Positions 1 through 9,549 of a DNA stretch of 10,059 nucleotides are shown here, piece by piece. The DNA is taken from the NCBI GenBank assembly GCA_016938795.1, contig JAFGTZ010000182.1, positions 1-10,059 on the forward strand. Reading direction: 5' to 3'. The translations under genes were made by a program, and so were the position numbers. The notes under the pieces were generated by a model that made no database searches, had not been told where the DNA came from, and was given only the letters and a program-made list of their open reading frames with translations. This DNA is from Chromatiaceae bacterium (lineage in GTDB: Bacteria > Pseudomonadota > Gammaproteobacteria > Chromatiales > Chromatiaceae). Position 1 is the stretch's first letter. Every line of letters begins with the position of its first letter.

Positions 1-45
1 GGCCGCGCCCTCTATCTGACCCTGCGCTATGAGCCGCACGGCTGA
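1..45 (+). CDS. C-terminal end of an upstream gene, possibly a TonB-dependent receptor (partial)
   Basis: Reading frame 1 is open from the window edge and ends at a TGA at 43-45, giving the tail GRALYLTLRYEPHG. A rho-independent terminator follows directly, which supports this being a real gene end. The alternating hydrophobic and polar strand ending in an LRYEP-like stretch resembles the last beta strand of outer-membrane barrels, such as TonB-dependent receptors of the BtuB type. A vitamin B12 receptor would fit beside cobT. Fourteen residues are too few to assign a family, so the receptor call is a guess. The existence of a gene end is more secure. Confidence 0.45.
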   Translation, partial: GRALYLTLRYEPHG

Positions 46-51
46 CCCCGC

Positions 52-84
52 GCGCCCTCTGCTTCAGGAGAGGTGCTTTTTTAT
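52..84 (+). terminator. Rho-independent terminator after the upstream gene
   Basis: A stem pairs CCTCT (56-60) with AGAGG (69-73) around an eight-base loop. It is extended at the base by GCG (52-54) with TGC (74-76), using one G-U pair and one bulged C. Six T residues follow at once (77-82). It lies seven bases after the TGA at 43-45, so it would end the upstream transcript before cobT. Confidence 0.6.
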
Positions 85-89
85 CCCTA

Positions 90-158
90 GTAGGGTGCGC
101 ATTGCGCACCGTTGCATCAGCCTCGGGCCTTGCGCATGGTACGCGGTGCGTACCCTAC
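90..158. repeat. REPIN-like element: two inverted REP hairpins
   Basis: The left unit is GTAG (90-93) followed by a perfect 7-bp hairpin, GGTGCGC/GCGCACC with loop ATT (94-110). The right unit is the mirror image: a perfect 7-bp hairpin GGTACGC/GCGTACC with loop GGT (138-154) followed by CTAC (155-158). The outer 12 bases (90-101 against the complement of 147-158) match at 11 positions. A GTAG head next to a short hairpin is the known architecture of bacterial REP sequences, and two in inverted order make a REPIN, mobilised in trans by RAYT transposases. No RAYT gene is in the window. The element fills most of the space before cobT and could affect transcript folding there. Confidence 0.65.
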
Positions 159-190
159 GCCGACGAAAGCCACCAGGAGTGACTAGATTA

Positions 191-1249
191 ATGTCAGACC
201 CTTTTGACTGGATTCAGGAGCCCATCCAGGCGCTCCATGCCGAGGCCGCCGAGGCCGCCCGCGCCCGTCAGGACCAGCTCACCAAGCCCCAGGGTTCGCT
301 CGGGCGGTTGGAGGCGCTCGCCATCCGGCTCGCCGGGATGCAGGGCGGCGTGCGCCCGAGTGTCGATCCGGTGCGGGTAGTGCAGTTCATCTCCGATCAT
401 GGGGTGGTGGCCGAGGGCGTCTCGGCCTTCCCGCAATCGGTCACCATCGAAATGCTGCGCAACATCGCGCGCGGCGGGGCGGCGGTCTCGGTCATGGCCG
501 CCTCGCTCGGGGCCGAGATGGAGATTATCAACCTTGGCACGGCGAGCGATCCCGGTCCGGTTGAGGGAGTGCGCGATGCACAGCTTGGGCCAGGGACGGG
601 CAATATCGCGCGCGAGCCGGCCATGAGTGAGGCGCAGCTTGTGCGCGCTCTGGCCATCGGACGCGAGGCGCTCGACCGCGCGCTGGAGGAGGGCGCGCGG
701 CTGGTCATCGGCGGCGAGCTTGGCATTGGCAACACCACCCCGGCCTCGGCGCTCGCCTGCGCCCTACTCGGTCAGTCCGCCGAGGCGGTGGTGGGGCCGG
801 GCACCGGGCTCGACCACTCGGGCCTTGACCGCAAGCGCGCGGCGGTGGAGGCGGCGCTGCGGCTACACGCCACGCCAGGATGCGCGCCGCTGGAGCTGCT
901 GCGCTGTCTTGGGGCCTTCGACCTGGCCGCGCTCACCGGGCTCTATGTGCGCGCCGCGCAACGCGGGGTGCCCATGGTGATCGACGGCTTTATCGTGAGC
1001 GCCGCCGCCCTGCTCGCGGTGCGGCTGCAACCCCGGGCGCGCGACTGGATGCTCTTCTCGCACAGCTCCGCCGAGCCCGGTCACCGGCTCATGCTGGAGG
1101 CGCTCGCCGCCGATCCGCTGCTCGATCTTGGGCTGCGGCTGGGCGAGGCCACCGGGGCGCTCGCGGCGCTGCCGCTGCTGCGTCTGGCCTGCGCCATTCA
1201 TAATGACATGGCCACCTTTGCCGAGGCCGGGGTGAGCGAGGCGCTCTGA
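191..1249 (+). CDS. cobT: Nicotinate-nucleotide--dimethylbenzimidazole phosphoribosyltransferase CobT
   Basis: This cytoplasmic enzyme transfers ribose phosphate from nicotinate mononucleotide to 5,6-dimethylbenzimidazole, giving alpha-ribazole 5'-phosphate for the lower ligand of cobalamin. The 352 residues match the usual family length of about 350. Visible signatures are KPQGSLGRLE (32-41), DHGVVAEGVSAFP (69-81), GELGIGNTT (175-183), SSAEPGH (292-298) and LGEATGALAALPLL near the C-terminus. E176, D265 and E319 align with Salmonella CobT E174, D263 and catalytic E317 at a constant +2 offset, as I recall that numbering. The ATG at 191 is chosen because GGAG at 176-179 precedes it and homology begins there. 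The frame stays open back to 29, but that extension would cross the upstream gene end and the REPIN. It is the first gene of a three-gene operon, with the next ATG two bases after its stop. Confidence 0.95.
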   Translation: MSDPFDWIQEPIQALHAEAAEAARARQDQLTKPQGSLGRLEALAIRLAGMQGGVRPSVDPVRVVQFISDHGVVAEGVSAFPQSVTIEMLRNIARGGAAVSVMAASLGAEMEIINLGTASDPGPVEGVRDAQLGPGTGNIAREPAMSEAQLVRALAIGREALDRALEEGARLVIGGELGIGNTTPASALACALLGQSAEAVVGPGTGLDHSGLDRKRAAVEAALRLHATPGCAPLELLRCLGAFDLAALTGLYVRAAQRGVPMVIDGFIVSAAALLAVRLQPRARDWMLFSHSSAEPGHRLMLEALAADPLLDLGLRLGEATGALAALPLLRLACAIHNDMATFAEAGVSEAL

Positions 1250-1251
1250 GC

Positions 1252-1851
1252 ATGATTGATCGCTGGGTCGATCTTCTGCGCCATGGCGAGGTGGAGGGCG
1301 GTGAGTGCTTTCGGGGCAGTCGCGACGATGCGCTTACCTCGCGCGGCTGGGCGCAACTGCGTGCAGCGCTCGCCGATGCGCTGCCCTATGAGCGGATTCT
1401 CAGCTCGCCCGCGCGTCGCTGTGCCGACCCGGCCCGCGAACTGGCGGCCCGCACCGGCTTGCCCCTGGTGCTGGAGCCCGATCTGCGCGAGCGCCATTTC
1501 GGCGACTGGGAAGGCCAGCGCGCCGAGGCCATCGACCCCGAGCTGCTCGCACGCTTCTGGGCTGATCCGGTCGCTGTCACGCCGCCGGGCGCCGAGCCCT
1601 TCGAGGACTTTCGCGCGCGGGTGCTCGGCGGCTGGGAACGTCTGCGCCAGACCGACGCCCGGCATAGCCTGGTGGTGACGCACGGCGGCGTCATCCGGGT
1701 CATGCTCGGGGCTGTGTTGGGGCTTGCTGATGAGGCGCTGCTGCTCGTCGAGGTGCCGCATGCCGCGCTGACCCGGTTGCGCCTGCCCGCGCCACCCTGG
1801 CGGCCCAGTCTGGTCTTTCACGGCACTCAAGGAGGACCGCGCCCATGCTGA
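1252..1851 (+). CDS. cobC: Histidine phosphatase, probable alpha-ribazole phosphatase CobC
   Basis: This 199-residue protein of the histidine phosphatase (phosphoglycerate mutase-like) superfamily probably removes the 5'-phosphate of alpha-ribazole phosphate, the step next to CobT and CobS. The phospho-acceptor motif LLRHGE is at 8-13, with R10 and H11. SSPARRC (51-57) supplies the second arginine, E80 in the ERHFGDWEG segment (80-88) is the likely acid, and VTHGG (142-146) carries the second histidine, H144. The family has many substrates, so sequence alone cannot prove alpha-ribazole phosphate. The operon position, two bases after cobT and overlapping cobS by seven bases, makes it the natural choice. 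Translational coupling on both sides is likely. The C-terminal tail is proline- and arginine-rich and looks unstructured. Confidence 0.87.
   Translation: MIDRWVDLLRHGEVEGGECFRGSRDDALTSRGWAQLRAALADALPYERILSSPARRCADPARELAARTGLPLVLEPDLRERHFGDWEGQRAEAIDPELLARFWADPVAVTPPGAEPFEDFRARVLGGWERLRQTDARHSLVVTHGGVIRVMLGAVLGLADEALLLVEVPHAALTRLRLPAPPWRPSLVFHGTQGGPRPC
1829..1835 (+). promoter_or_regulatory. Strong Shine-Dalgarno site for cobS inside cobC
   Basis: AAGGAGG lies nine bases before the cobS ATG at 1845 and within the 3' end of the phosphatase gene. It fixes the cobS start, which overlaps the cobC stop in another frame, and allows strong re-initiation. Confidence 0.75.
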
Positions 1852-2606
1852 AACCGCGTCTGTTCTGGGCTGCGCTGCATCTGCTCAGCCGGCTGCCCTG
1901 TCCCGATCCCGGCACACTCACCCCCGAGGAGCGCGGGCGCTCGGCGCTCTTCTATCCGCTGGTTGGGGCGCTCATGGGGGCGCTCCTCGCGCTCGCGGCC
2001 TGGGGGCTTGGGGCGCTGGGGCTGATCGAGCGCGCGCCCGGGCTGGCGGCGGCCCTGGTGCTGAGCCTCTGGGTCTGGTCGAGCGGGGCCCTGCATCTCG
2101 ACGGGCTGGCCGATACGGTGGATGCCTGGGTGGGGGGACTGGGCGATCGCGAGCGCACCCTGCGCATCATGAAGGATCCAACCAGCGGCCCTATGGCGAT
2201 TGCCGCCCTGGTGCTGGTGTTGCTGCTGAAGTTCGCGGCCATCGAGACGCTGCTGCGCTCGGGGTGGCTGCCGGGGCTCTTGCTGCCCCCGCTGCTGGGG
2301 CGTCTGCTGCTGCTCGCCCTGTTGATGGGCACGCCCTATGTGCGCCCCGGCGGCATGGCGGCGGACCAGAGCGCCTGGCTGCCGCGCCGCGCGGCCTGGG
2401 TGGTGCTGATGTTGGGCGCCCTGGGCGTGACTTGGCTCGCCGGCCTCGCGGGGCTGATTCTGCTGGCGCTGGCGGGGGTCTTGTTCTGGTGGGTGCGCCG
2501 CGCCCTGATGGCGCGGCTCGGCGGTTTCACAGGTGATGGTGCGGGCGCCCTGATCGAGCTTGGCGAGACCCTGCTGATCGTGGCGGCGGCCATGCTGGCG
2601 CTCTGA
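1845..2606 (+). CDS. cobS: Adenosylcobinamide-GDP ribazoletransferase (cobalamin synthase) CobS
   Basis: This integral membrane enzyme joins adenosylcobinamide-GDP to alpha-ribazole (or its phosphate), completing adenosylcobalamin. The 253 residues match the family's usual 240-260. Hallmarks are HLLSRLPCP near the N-terminus (12-20), the metal-binding HLDGLADTVDAW (84-95), RTLRIMKDPTSGP (104-116) with K110-D111, and TGDGAGALIELGE (229-241). Several hydrophobic stretches span the membrane, roughly 35-60, 66-80, 118-136, 141-162 and 184-217. It is the last gene of the cobT-cobC-cobS operon. The gene ends 24 bases before the stop of the convergent lipoprotein gene, and I see no clear bidirectional terminator in that gap. 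Confidence 0.95.
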   Translation: MLKPRLFWAALHLLSRLPCPDPGTLTPEERGRSALFYPLVGALMGALLALAAWGLGALGLIERAPGLAAALVLSLWVWSSGALHLDGLADTVDAWVGGLGDRERTLRIMKDPTSGPMAIAALVLVLLLKFAAIETLLRSGWLPGLLLPPLLGRLLLLALLMGTPYVRPGGMAADQSAWLPRRAAWVVLMLGALGVTWLAGLAGLILLALAGVLFWWVRRALMARLGGFTGDGAGALIELGETLLIVAAAMLAL

Positions 2607-2630
2607 TGCAGAGGCTTGGGGGAGGGCGCA

Positions 2631-3014
2631 CTAGCCCGCGCCACCGCCCTTGGGCGCACACCCCTGGCGGCATTCCTGGTAGCGATTGGCGCAGGCGCCA
2701 TAGTGATTCTCGGCGCAGGACCACCAGGGATAACCGCATTCACCCGGCTCGCTGGCCGAGGCGAGACACCAGCGATAGGCGCGGAAGTTGGCCTTCCAGC
2801 TCGCCTCGCACTGGTTGTAGTCCTCGCGCGCGCGTGCCTGACAGGAGTCGCGCTGCTGCTGGCATCGGTCGAGACAACCAAGCACGGCGACGCGCTCTTC
2901 CTCGGGGGCCTTGAGCACCATGGAGTCGGCGCAGGCAGTTAAAAGCAGGGGGGCGGCAAGGATGGCTGCACGCAGGACAAGACGAGCGGTTGGCGATCGG
3001 AAGGTGGCTGGCAT
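2631..3014 (-). CDS. Small cysteine-rich lipoprotein of unknown function
   Basis: I do not recognise a named family. The ATG at 3014 is chosen because GGAG lies eight bases upstream and the N-terminus is then a textbook lipoprotein signal: basic start, hydrophobic core, and lipobox LTAC with C28 as the lipidated residue. The product has 127 residues, about 100 after processing. Ten further cysteines sit at 47, 51, 58, 69, 83, 93, 100, 108, 115 and 119. They begin with CX3C-X6-C (47-58) and end with the mirror order CX6-CX3C (108-119). Aromatic residues (several Y and W) lie between them, and the C-terminus is a glycine-rich tail. An even number of mature cysteines suggests up to five disulfides in an oxidising periplasm. 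A membrane-anchored structural or redox role is conceivable but unproven. It lies downstream of tRNA-Leu on the same strand and converges on cobS. Confidence 0.75.
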   Translation of the reverse strand: MPATFRSPTARLVLRAAILAAPLLLTACADSMVLKAPEEERVAVLGCLDRCQQQRDSCQARAREDYNQCEASWKANFRAYRWCLASASEPGECGYPWWSCAENHYGACANRYQECRQGCAPKGGGAG

Positions 3015-3135
3015 CCGGAGCGCTCCATGTCGGTGACGCCCGCGCGGGGCGAGCGCGCCACCGCGACGCGCCGCTGCCAACTGTAGCGGCAAAGCGCTGC
3101 GGGCGCACCTGTTCGGCATCGGCTTGCCGAGTGTC

Positions 3136-3220
<85 letters not shown>

Positions 3221-3234
3221 GCGTAAGGGGGCGA

Positions 3235-3263
3235 ATCCTAGCATGTTTTTACCCCTGTATGAC
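3235..3263 (-). promoter_or_regulatory. Possible promoter of tRNA-Leu
   Basis: On the minus strand TGCTAGGAT (3243 down to 3235) resembles an extended -10 element. A weak -35-like GTCATA (3258-3263) lies 17 bases upstream. Transcription would start near 3228, about eight bases before the mature tRNA, with a C-rich discriminator as is common for stable RNA genes. The match is moderate and only position supports it. Confidence 0.4.
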
Positions 3264-3292
3264 ATGGGAATTTGGTATCTGTCGCGCGCGAG

Positions 3293-3318
3293 GCCCCCAG
3301 TGCCTTTCTGCCGGGGGC
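3293..3318 (-). terminator. Hairpin after the rhodanese gene, possible terminator
   Basis: GCCCCC (3293-3298) pairs perfectly with GGGGGC (3313-3318) around a 14-base loop, starting seven bases beyond the TGA of the rhodanese gene at 3326. There is no T-run after it on the minus strand, so it is not a canonical intrinsic terminator. It may instead stabilise the mRNA 3' end. Confidence 0.35.
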
Positions 3319-3325
3319 AAATCGT

Positions 3326-4000
3326 TCAGGGTGTGACCGTGGTCAGACCGACGCTGAGCCAGTCCTGCATGCCGCCCCGGTACCACTTGATGCGCTCAAG
3401 CGGATAGCCGGCCTCGGCCAGCGTCTTGATATTGGCCGTGGATTGCGGACACCAGATGCCATTGCAGAAAAGCACTAGGGTCTTGGCCGAGCTGAAGTCC
3501 CAGGCGCCGCCCTCGCTCGCGCGGGCGCCAAACTGCTCGGTCATGACCTGCTGCAAGGCGTCGGCCTCGCGGGGACTGTCGAGCGCGCCGGCCCGGTCGC
3601 GGCTGATGCTGTTCCAGGGGATGTTGACCGCGCCCGGGATGGTGCCGCGCAGCACCCAATCGGGCGTGCGCGAATCCACGATGAGGATGCTGGTGTCGCC
3701 CGCCGAGAGACGTGCCAGATAGTCGAGCATTTCGAGCTCGCCGATGGTCTCGACACCGGGCAGGGCCTGCATGGGCTGGACGCAGTAAGGCGGGCAGCCA
3801 CGGTCGGTCTTTTGGTAGATCTCGGGCAGAACGGCCTCGGGATCCTGGCCGCGCTCGATGCTGACCGCCTGGCCTTTGTGCATGACCGCGATGCTGTCCA
3901 GCGTCGGCGTGATGCGATTATCGGCAGCGCTGGCAAGGGCAGAGGTCGAAAGGCCAAGCAACAAAGCGGCAAGACGCAGGGCGATGGGGCTGGAACGCAT
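3326..4000 (-). CDS. Periplasmic single-domain rhodanese-like sulfurtransferase
   Basis: The 224-residue product begins with a Sec signal peptide (about 1-25, with likely cleavage after ASA), so it acts outside the cytoplasm. The mature part has an N-terminal segment with a CPPYC pair (C69, C73). A rhodanese domain then runs from about 85 to 220: ILIVDSR (105-111), GTIPGAVNIPW (119-129), the active-site loop FCNGIWCPQS with C179 as the persulfide cysteine and C184 five residues on, and the final GGMQDW (209-214). Rhodaneses carry sulfane sulfur as a cysteine persulfide; the donor and acceptor here are unknown. In a sulfur-oxidising phototroph a role in periplasmic sulfur handling is plausible. 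The start at 4000 is chosen for the signal peptide and a GGAG ten bases upstream; the frame is open to 4237 but gives no sensible protein there. It lies 148 bases downstream of the flavoprotein gene, with hairpins between. Confidence 0.85.
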   Translation of the reverse strand: MRSSPIALRLAALLLGLSTSALASAADNRITPTLDSIAVMHKGQAVSIERGQDPEAVLPEIYQKTDRGCPPYCVQPMQALPGVETIGELEMLDYLARLSAGDTSILIVDSRTPDWVLRGTIPGAVNIPWNSISRDRAGALDSPREADALQQVMTEQFGARASEGGAWDFSSAKTLVLFCNGIWCPQSTANIKTLAEAGYPLERIKWYRGGMQDWLSVGLTTVTP

Positions 4001-4025
4001 GGGCTTGAATCTCCGGGCTGGGCGG

Positions 4026-4046
4026 GACAATGGATTGAGGATTGTC
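4026..4046. promoter_or_regulatory. Inverted repeat upstream of the rhodanese gene, candidate operator
   Basis: GACAAT (4026-4031) and ATTGTC (4041-4046) form a perfect 6-bp inverted repeat with a nine-base spacer, centred 36 bases before the rhodanese ATG. On the minus strand a TTGACA (4043-4048) overlaps it, but no good -10 follows at the right distance. The patch is noticeably AT-richer than its surroundings. An operator is a guess from position and symmetry. Confidence 0.3.
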
Positions 4047-4117
4047 AATTGAATGGAGGCTAACCGCAAGTATCCCAATCCCGTCACACTGGCTTGTTTC
4101 CTGATGCATGGGGCAGA

Positions 4118-4134
4118 GGCGGCATCCTGCCGCC
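4118..4134 (-). terminator. Strong hairpin after the flavoprotein gene, possible terminator
   Basis: GGCGGCA (4118-4124) and TGCCGCC (4128-4134) form a perfect 7-bp stem with a three-base loop, 14 bases beyond the stop of the flavoprotein gene at 4149. It lacks a T-run on the minus strand. It may be a weak terminator or attenuator separating the nifJ unit from the rhodanese gene, or a 3' stabiliser. Confidence 0.38.
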
Positions 4135-4148
4135 CAGGATGTCGGGTC

Positions 4149-5165
4149 TCAGGTGCGCATCCCTGGCGAGGAACTGTAGCTGTCGATAACCTCGACATAG
4201 TTGGCGCGCTCAAACTCCGCCGGGCGCGGCACCGCAAGCGCGCTCACCCGTCCTCGGAAATCCGCGACCGACTCAAAGCCGTGCTGCTCCATCCACTGCT
4301 CCATGCCGCTCAGCACACTGGCGAGTTGTCCGGGGCCGCGCTCAAGCAGGGCGCTGCACAGATGCACCACGTCGGCGCCGGCCAGCAGCAGCTTGATGGC
4401 GTCGTTTGAGTCATGTACACCGCCCGTGGCGCCGAGCGAGAGATGCTCGATGCGTCCGTAGAGCAGGGCGATCCAACGCATGGCGAGCAGGATGTCGGCG
4501 GAGGTGGAGGGCTTGAGCCGGGGCACCAGCCGCAGCGAGTCGATGTCGATATCGGGCTGATAGAAGCGGTTGAAGAGCGCCACCCCGTTCGCGCCCGCCT
4601 CGGCGAGCTGCCCCACGAAATGCGGCAGCGAGCTGAAGGCGGGCGAGAGCTTCATGTTGATGGGGATGTGCACCTGGGCGCGCAGCGCGCGCAGCAGATC
4701 GAGATAGCGCTGTTCGACCGCCGCGCCGCTCTGCCCGAGGTTGCCTGCGACATAGTAGACGTTGAGTTCCAGCGCATCGGCGCCGGCGTCCTGAATCTCG
4801 GTTGCATGGGTAATCCAGCCGCCGGGCGTAATGCCGTTGAGGCTCGCGATGACCGGGATATCGAGCGCCTGCTTGAGCTGGTGGATGTGCTCCAGATATT
4901 GATCAAGCGGATTGGCGAAGTCGTGATGATCAGGCAGAAAGCCATCGCCTACCTCGGCGAAGCCGATGTCCTGATGGTGCAGAAAGCGCACCATGGTTTC
5001 GGACTCGGCGGTGATGGCCTCCTCGAAGAGCGACCAGAGGATGATGGCGGCGGCGCCCCGATCCTCCAGCTCGCGGGCCATGCCGATGCTGCGCGAGAGC
5101 GGCGATGCCGAGGGCACCAGCGGATTTTTGAGGGTCAGACCCAGATAGTGCGTGGTTAGAGCCAT
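4149..5165 (-). CDS. Dihydroorotate dehydrogenase-like FMN flavoprotein
   Basis: The 338-residue protein has the alpha/beta-barrel sequence pattern of class 1 dihydroorotate dehydrogenases. The start LTTHYLGLTLKNPLVPSASPLS contains the family's N-terminal signature. MKLSP (171-175) carries the lysine that contacts FMN, and GATGGVHDSNDAIKLLLAGAD (245-265) is the FMN-phosphate region. The loop that reads N-x-S-C-P-N in genuine enzymes is instead ELNVYYVAGN (133-142), so the proton-accepting Cys/Ser is absent there. The true substrate is therefore probably not dihydroorotate. Proteins of this subtype are, to my knowledge, often encoded next to nifJ, as here: 43 bases after it on the same strand. 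It may exchange electrons with ferredoxin or the oxidoreductase, but that is inference. AGGA lies nine bases before the ATG. The C-terminus after about 310 is a helical and polar extension. Confidence 0.85.
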   Translation of the reverse strand: MALTTHYLGLTLKNPLVPSASPLSRSIGMARELEDRGAAAIILWSLFEEAITAESETMVRFLHHQDIGFAEVGDGFLPDHHDFANPLDQYLEHIHQLKQALDIPVIASLNGITPGGWITHATEIQDAGADALELNVYYVAGNLGQSGAAVEQRYLDLLRALRAQVHIPINMKLSPAFSSLPHFVGQLAEAGANGVALFNRFYQPDIDIDSLRLVPRLKPSTSADILLAMRWIALLYGRIEHLSLGATGGVHDSNDAIKLLLAGADVVHLCSALLERGPGQLASVLSGMEQWMEQHGFESVADFRGRVSALAVPRPAEFERANYVEVIDSYSSSPGMRT

Positions 5166-5208
5166 GGTCGAGAATCCTGTAGCGTGCGTGAAGACGACAA
5201 AGCCGCGC

Positions 5209-8799
<3,591 letters not shown>

Positions 8800-8860
8800 G
8801 GATCGGTCCCGAATGCGTTAAGTGGTCGGTTGCGCAGGCGCGCGCTGTCGATCAGGCTCA

Positions 8861-8866
8861 ACTATA
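8861..8866 (-). promoter_or_regulatory. Candidate -10 element for nifJ
   Basis: On the minus strand TATAGT (8866 down to 8861) is a good -10 match about 62 bases before the nifJ ATG. The 17- and 18-base upstream hexamers (CCGAAG, ACCGAA) are poor -35 elements, so activation by a regulator may be needed. I see no convincing sigma-54 GG-N10-GC element or NifA site. Confidence 0.35.
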
Positions 8867-8924
8867 GACGCAAATCCGCCTGACTTCGGTCGCATCTTTG
8901 TCATCCGGGGCGACACACCGCGAC

Positions 8925-8933
8925 TGTTATGAT
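8925..8933 (+). promoter_or_regulatory. Extended -10 promoter element for rimI
   Basis: TGTTATGAT is an extended -10 (TG-N-TATGAT), which can work without a good -35. Transcription would start near 8940. The ATG at 8929 lies inside this element and so would not be transcribed, which supports the later rimI start at 8998 with a leader of about 58 bases. Confidence 0.45.
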
Positions 8934-8997
8934 CGAGGTCATGTTTCAAGCCGCCTTTGTGTCGGATGGCTCAACGAAACCTGATAAGAGAGACCGC

Positions 8998-9483
8998 ATG
9001 AGAGACCTCGGCGACCCGCGCCTGCTGTGCTTCAGACCCATGGGCGAGCAGGATCTAGCTGCTGTTCTGGTGGTGGAGGCCGCCGCCTACAGCCATCCCT
9101 GGAGCGAGGACATCTTTCGCGACTGTCTGCGCGTTGACTATGACTGCTGGGTCGGCGAACTGGGCGAAGCCATTGTGTGTCACGGGATTCTCTCGGTGGC
9201 TGTGGGCGAGTGCCACCTCTTCAACCTCTGTGTGCATCCCCATTGGCAGGGGCGGGGGCTGGGCCGTCAGTTGCTGCGCCATCTGCTTGGGGTGGCCCGG
9301 GGGCAGGGCGCCGAGACCGCCTTTCTGGAGGTGCGCGCCTCCAATCTCGCCGCCAAAAGACTCTATGACTCGGAAGGCTTTTGCGAGATTGGGCGACGAC
9401 GCGGCTATTACCCCGCGCCGCGCGGACGGCGTGAGGATGCCATCGTGCTGGCGCTTGAACTGGGTCTGATACCCTCGAGTTAA
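8998..9483 (+). CDS. rimI: Ribosomal protein bS18-alanine N-acetyltransferase RimI
   Basis: This GNAT-fold enzyme acetylates the N-terminal alanine of ribosomal protein S18 with acetyl-CoA. From the ATG at 8998 it has 161 residues, the normal length for the family. FRPMGEQDL (12-20) opens the domain and YSHPWSEDIF (31-40) is a RimI hallmark. The acetyl-CoA pyrophosphate loop is QGRGLG (84-89). LEVRASN (110-116) is followed by RLYDSEGF (121-128), then GRRRGYYP (132-139) and REDAIVLAL (145-153). E111 and Y123 correspond to Salmonella E103 and Y115 at one offset. The frame is open back to 8929, but that codon overlaps a -10 element and the extra residues look unrelated. A purine-rich AAGAGAGA precedes 8998. 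It is transcribed divergently from nifJ; tsaB, a frequent neighbour elsewhere, is absent. Confidence 0.93.
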   Translation: MRDLGDPRLLCFRPMGEQDLAAVLVVEAAAYSHPWSEDIFRDCLRVDYDCWVGELGEAIVCHGILSVAVGECHLFNLCVHPHWQGRGLGRQLLRHLLGVARGQGAETAFLEVRASNLAAKRLYDSEGFCEIGRRRGYYPAPRGRREDAIVLALELGLIPSS

Positions 9484-9506
9484 ACCTAACACTGATTGGC
9501 AATGGG

Positions 9507-9512
9507 TATATT
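9507..9512 (+). promoter_or_regulatory. Candidate -10 element for the AAA ATPase gene
   Basis: TATATT lies in a short AT-rich gap between rimI and the ATPase gene. No good -35 sits 16-18 bases upstream. A start near 9519 would leave only a few bases before the ATG at 9523 but about 30 before the ATG at 9550. Confidence 0.3.
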
Positions 9513-9549
9513 CTTGAACGCCATGATCTCCCCTGCCAAAAAAACCGCC

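Noticed and set aside
29..190. N-terminal extension of CobT to an ATG at 29
   Set aside because: It overlaps the upstream gene end, the terminator and the REPIN and has no family similarity. A good ribosome-binding site and the family start are at 191.
3070..3090. GCCGCT-N9-AGCGGC hairpin between tRNA-Leu and the lipoprotein gene
   Set aside because: A 6-bp stem in very GC-rich DNA with no T-run is expected by chance, so I do not call it a terminator.
4001..4237. N-terminal extension of the rhodanese to 4237
   Set aside because: The added residues are arginine-rich with no homology, cross the hairpin and inverted repeat, and would bury the signal peptide inside the protein.
8848..8861. FNR/ANR-like site TTGAG-N4-ATCGA near the nifJ promoter (minus strand)
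   Set aside because: It matches 8 of 10 consensus bases, but its two halves are not good inverted copies and it lies at the transcript start, where an activator would block and not help.
8888..8921. NifA-type TGT-ACA spacing upstream of nifJ
   Set aside because: TGT and ACA are present but separated by 11 or 13 bases and not 10, and there is no sigma-54 element downstream.
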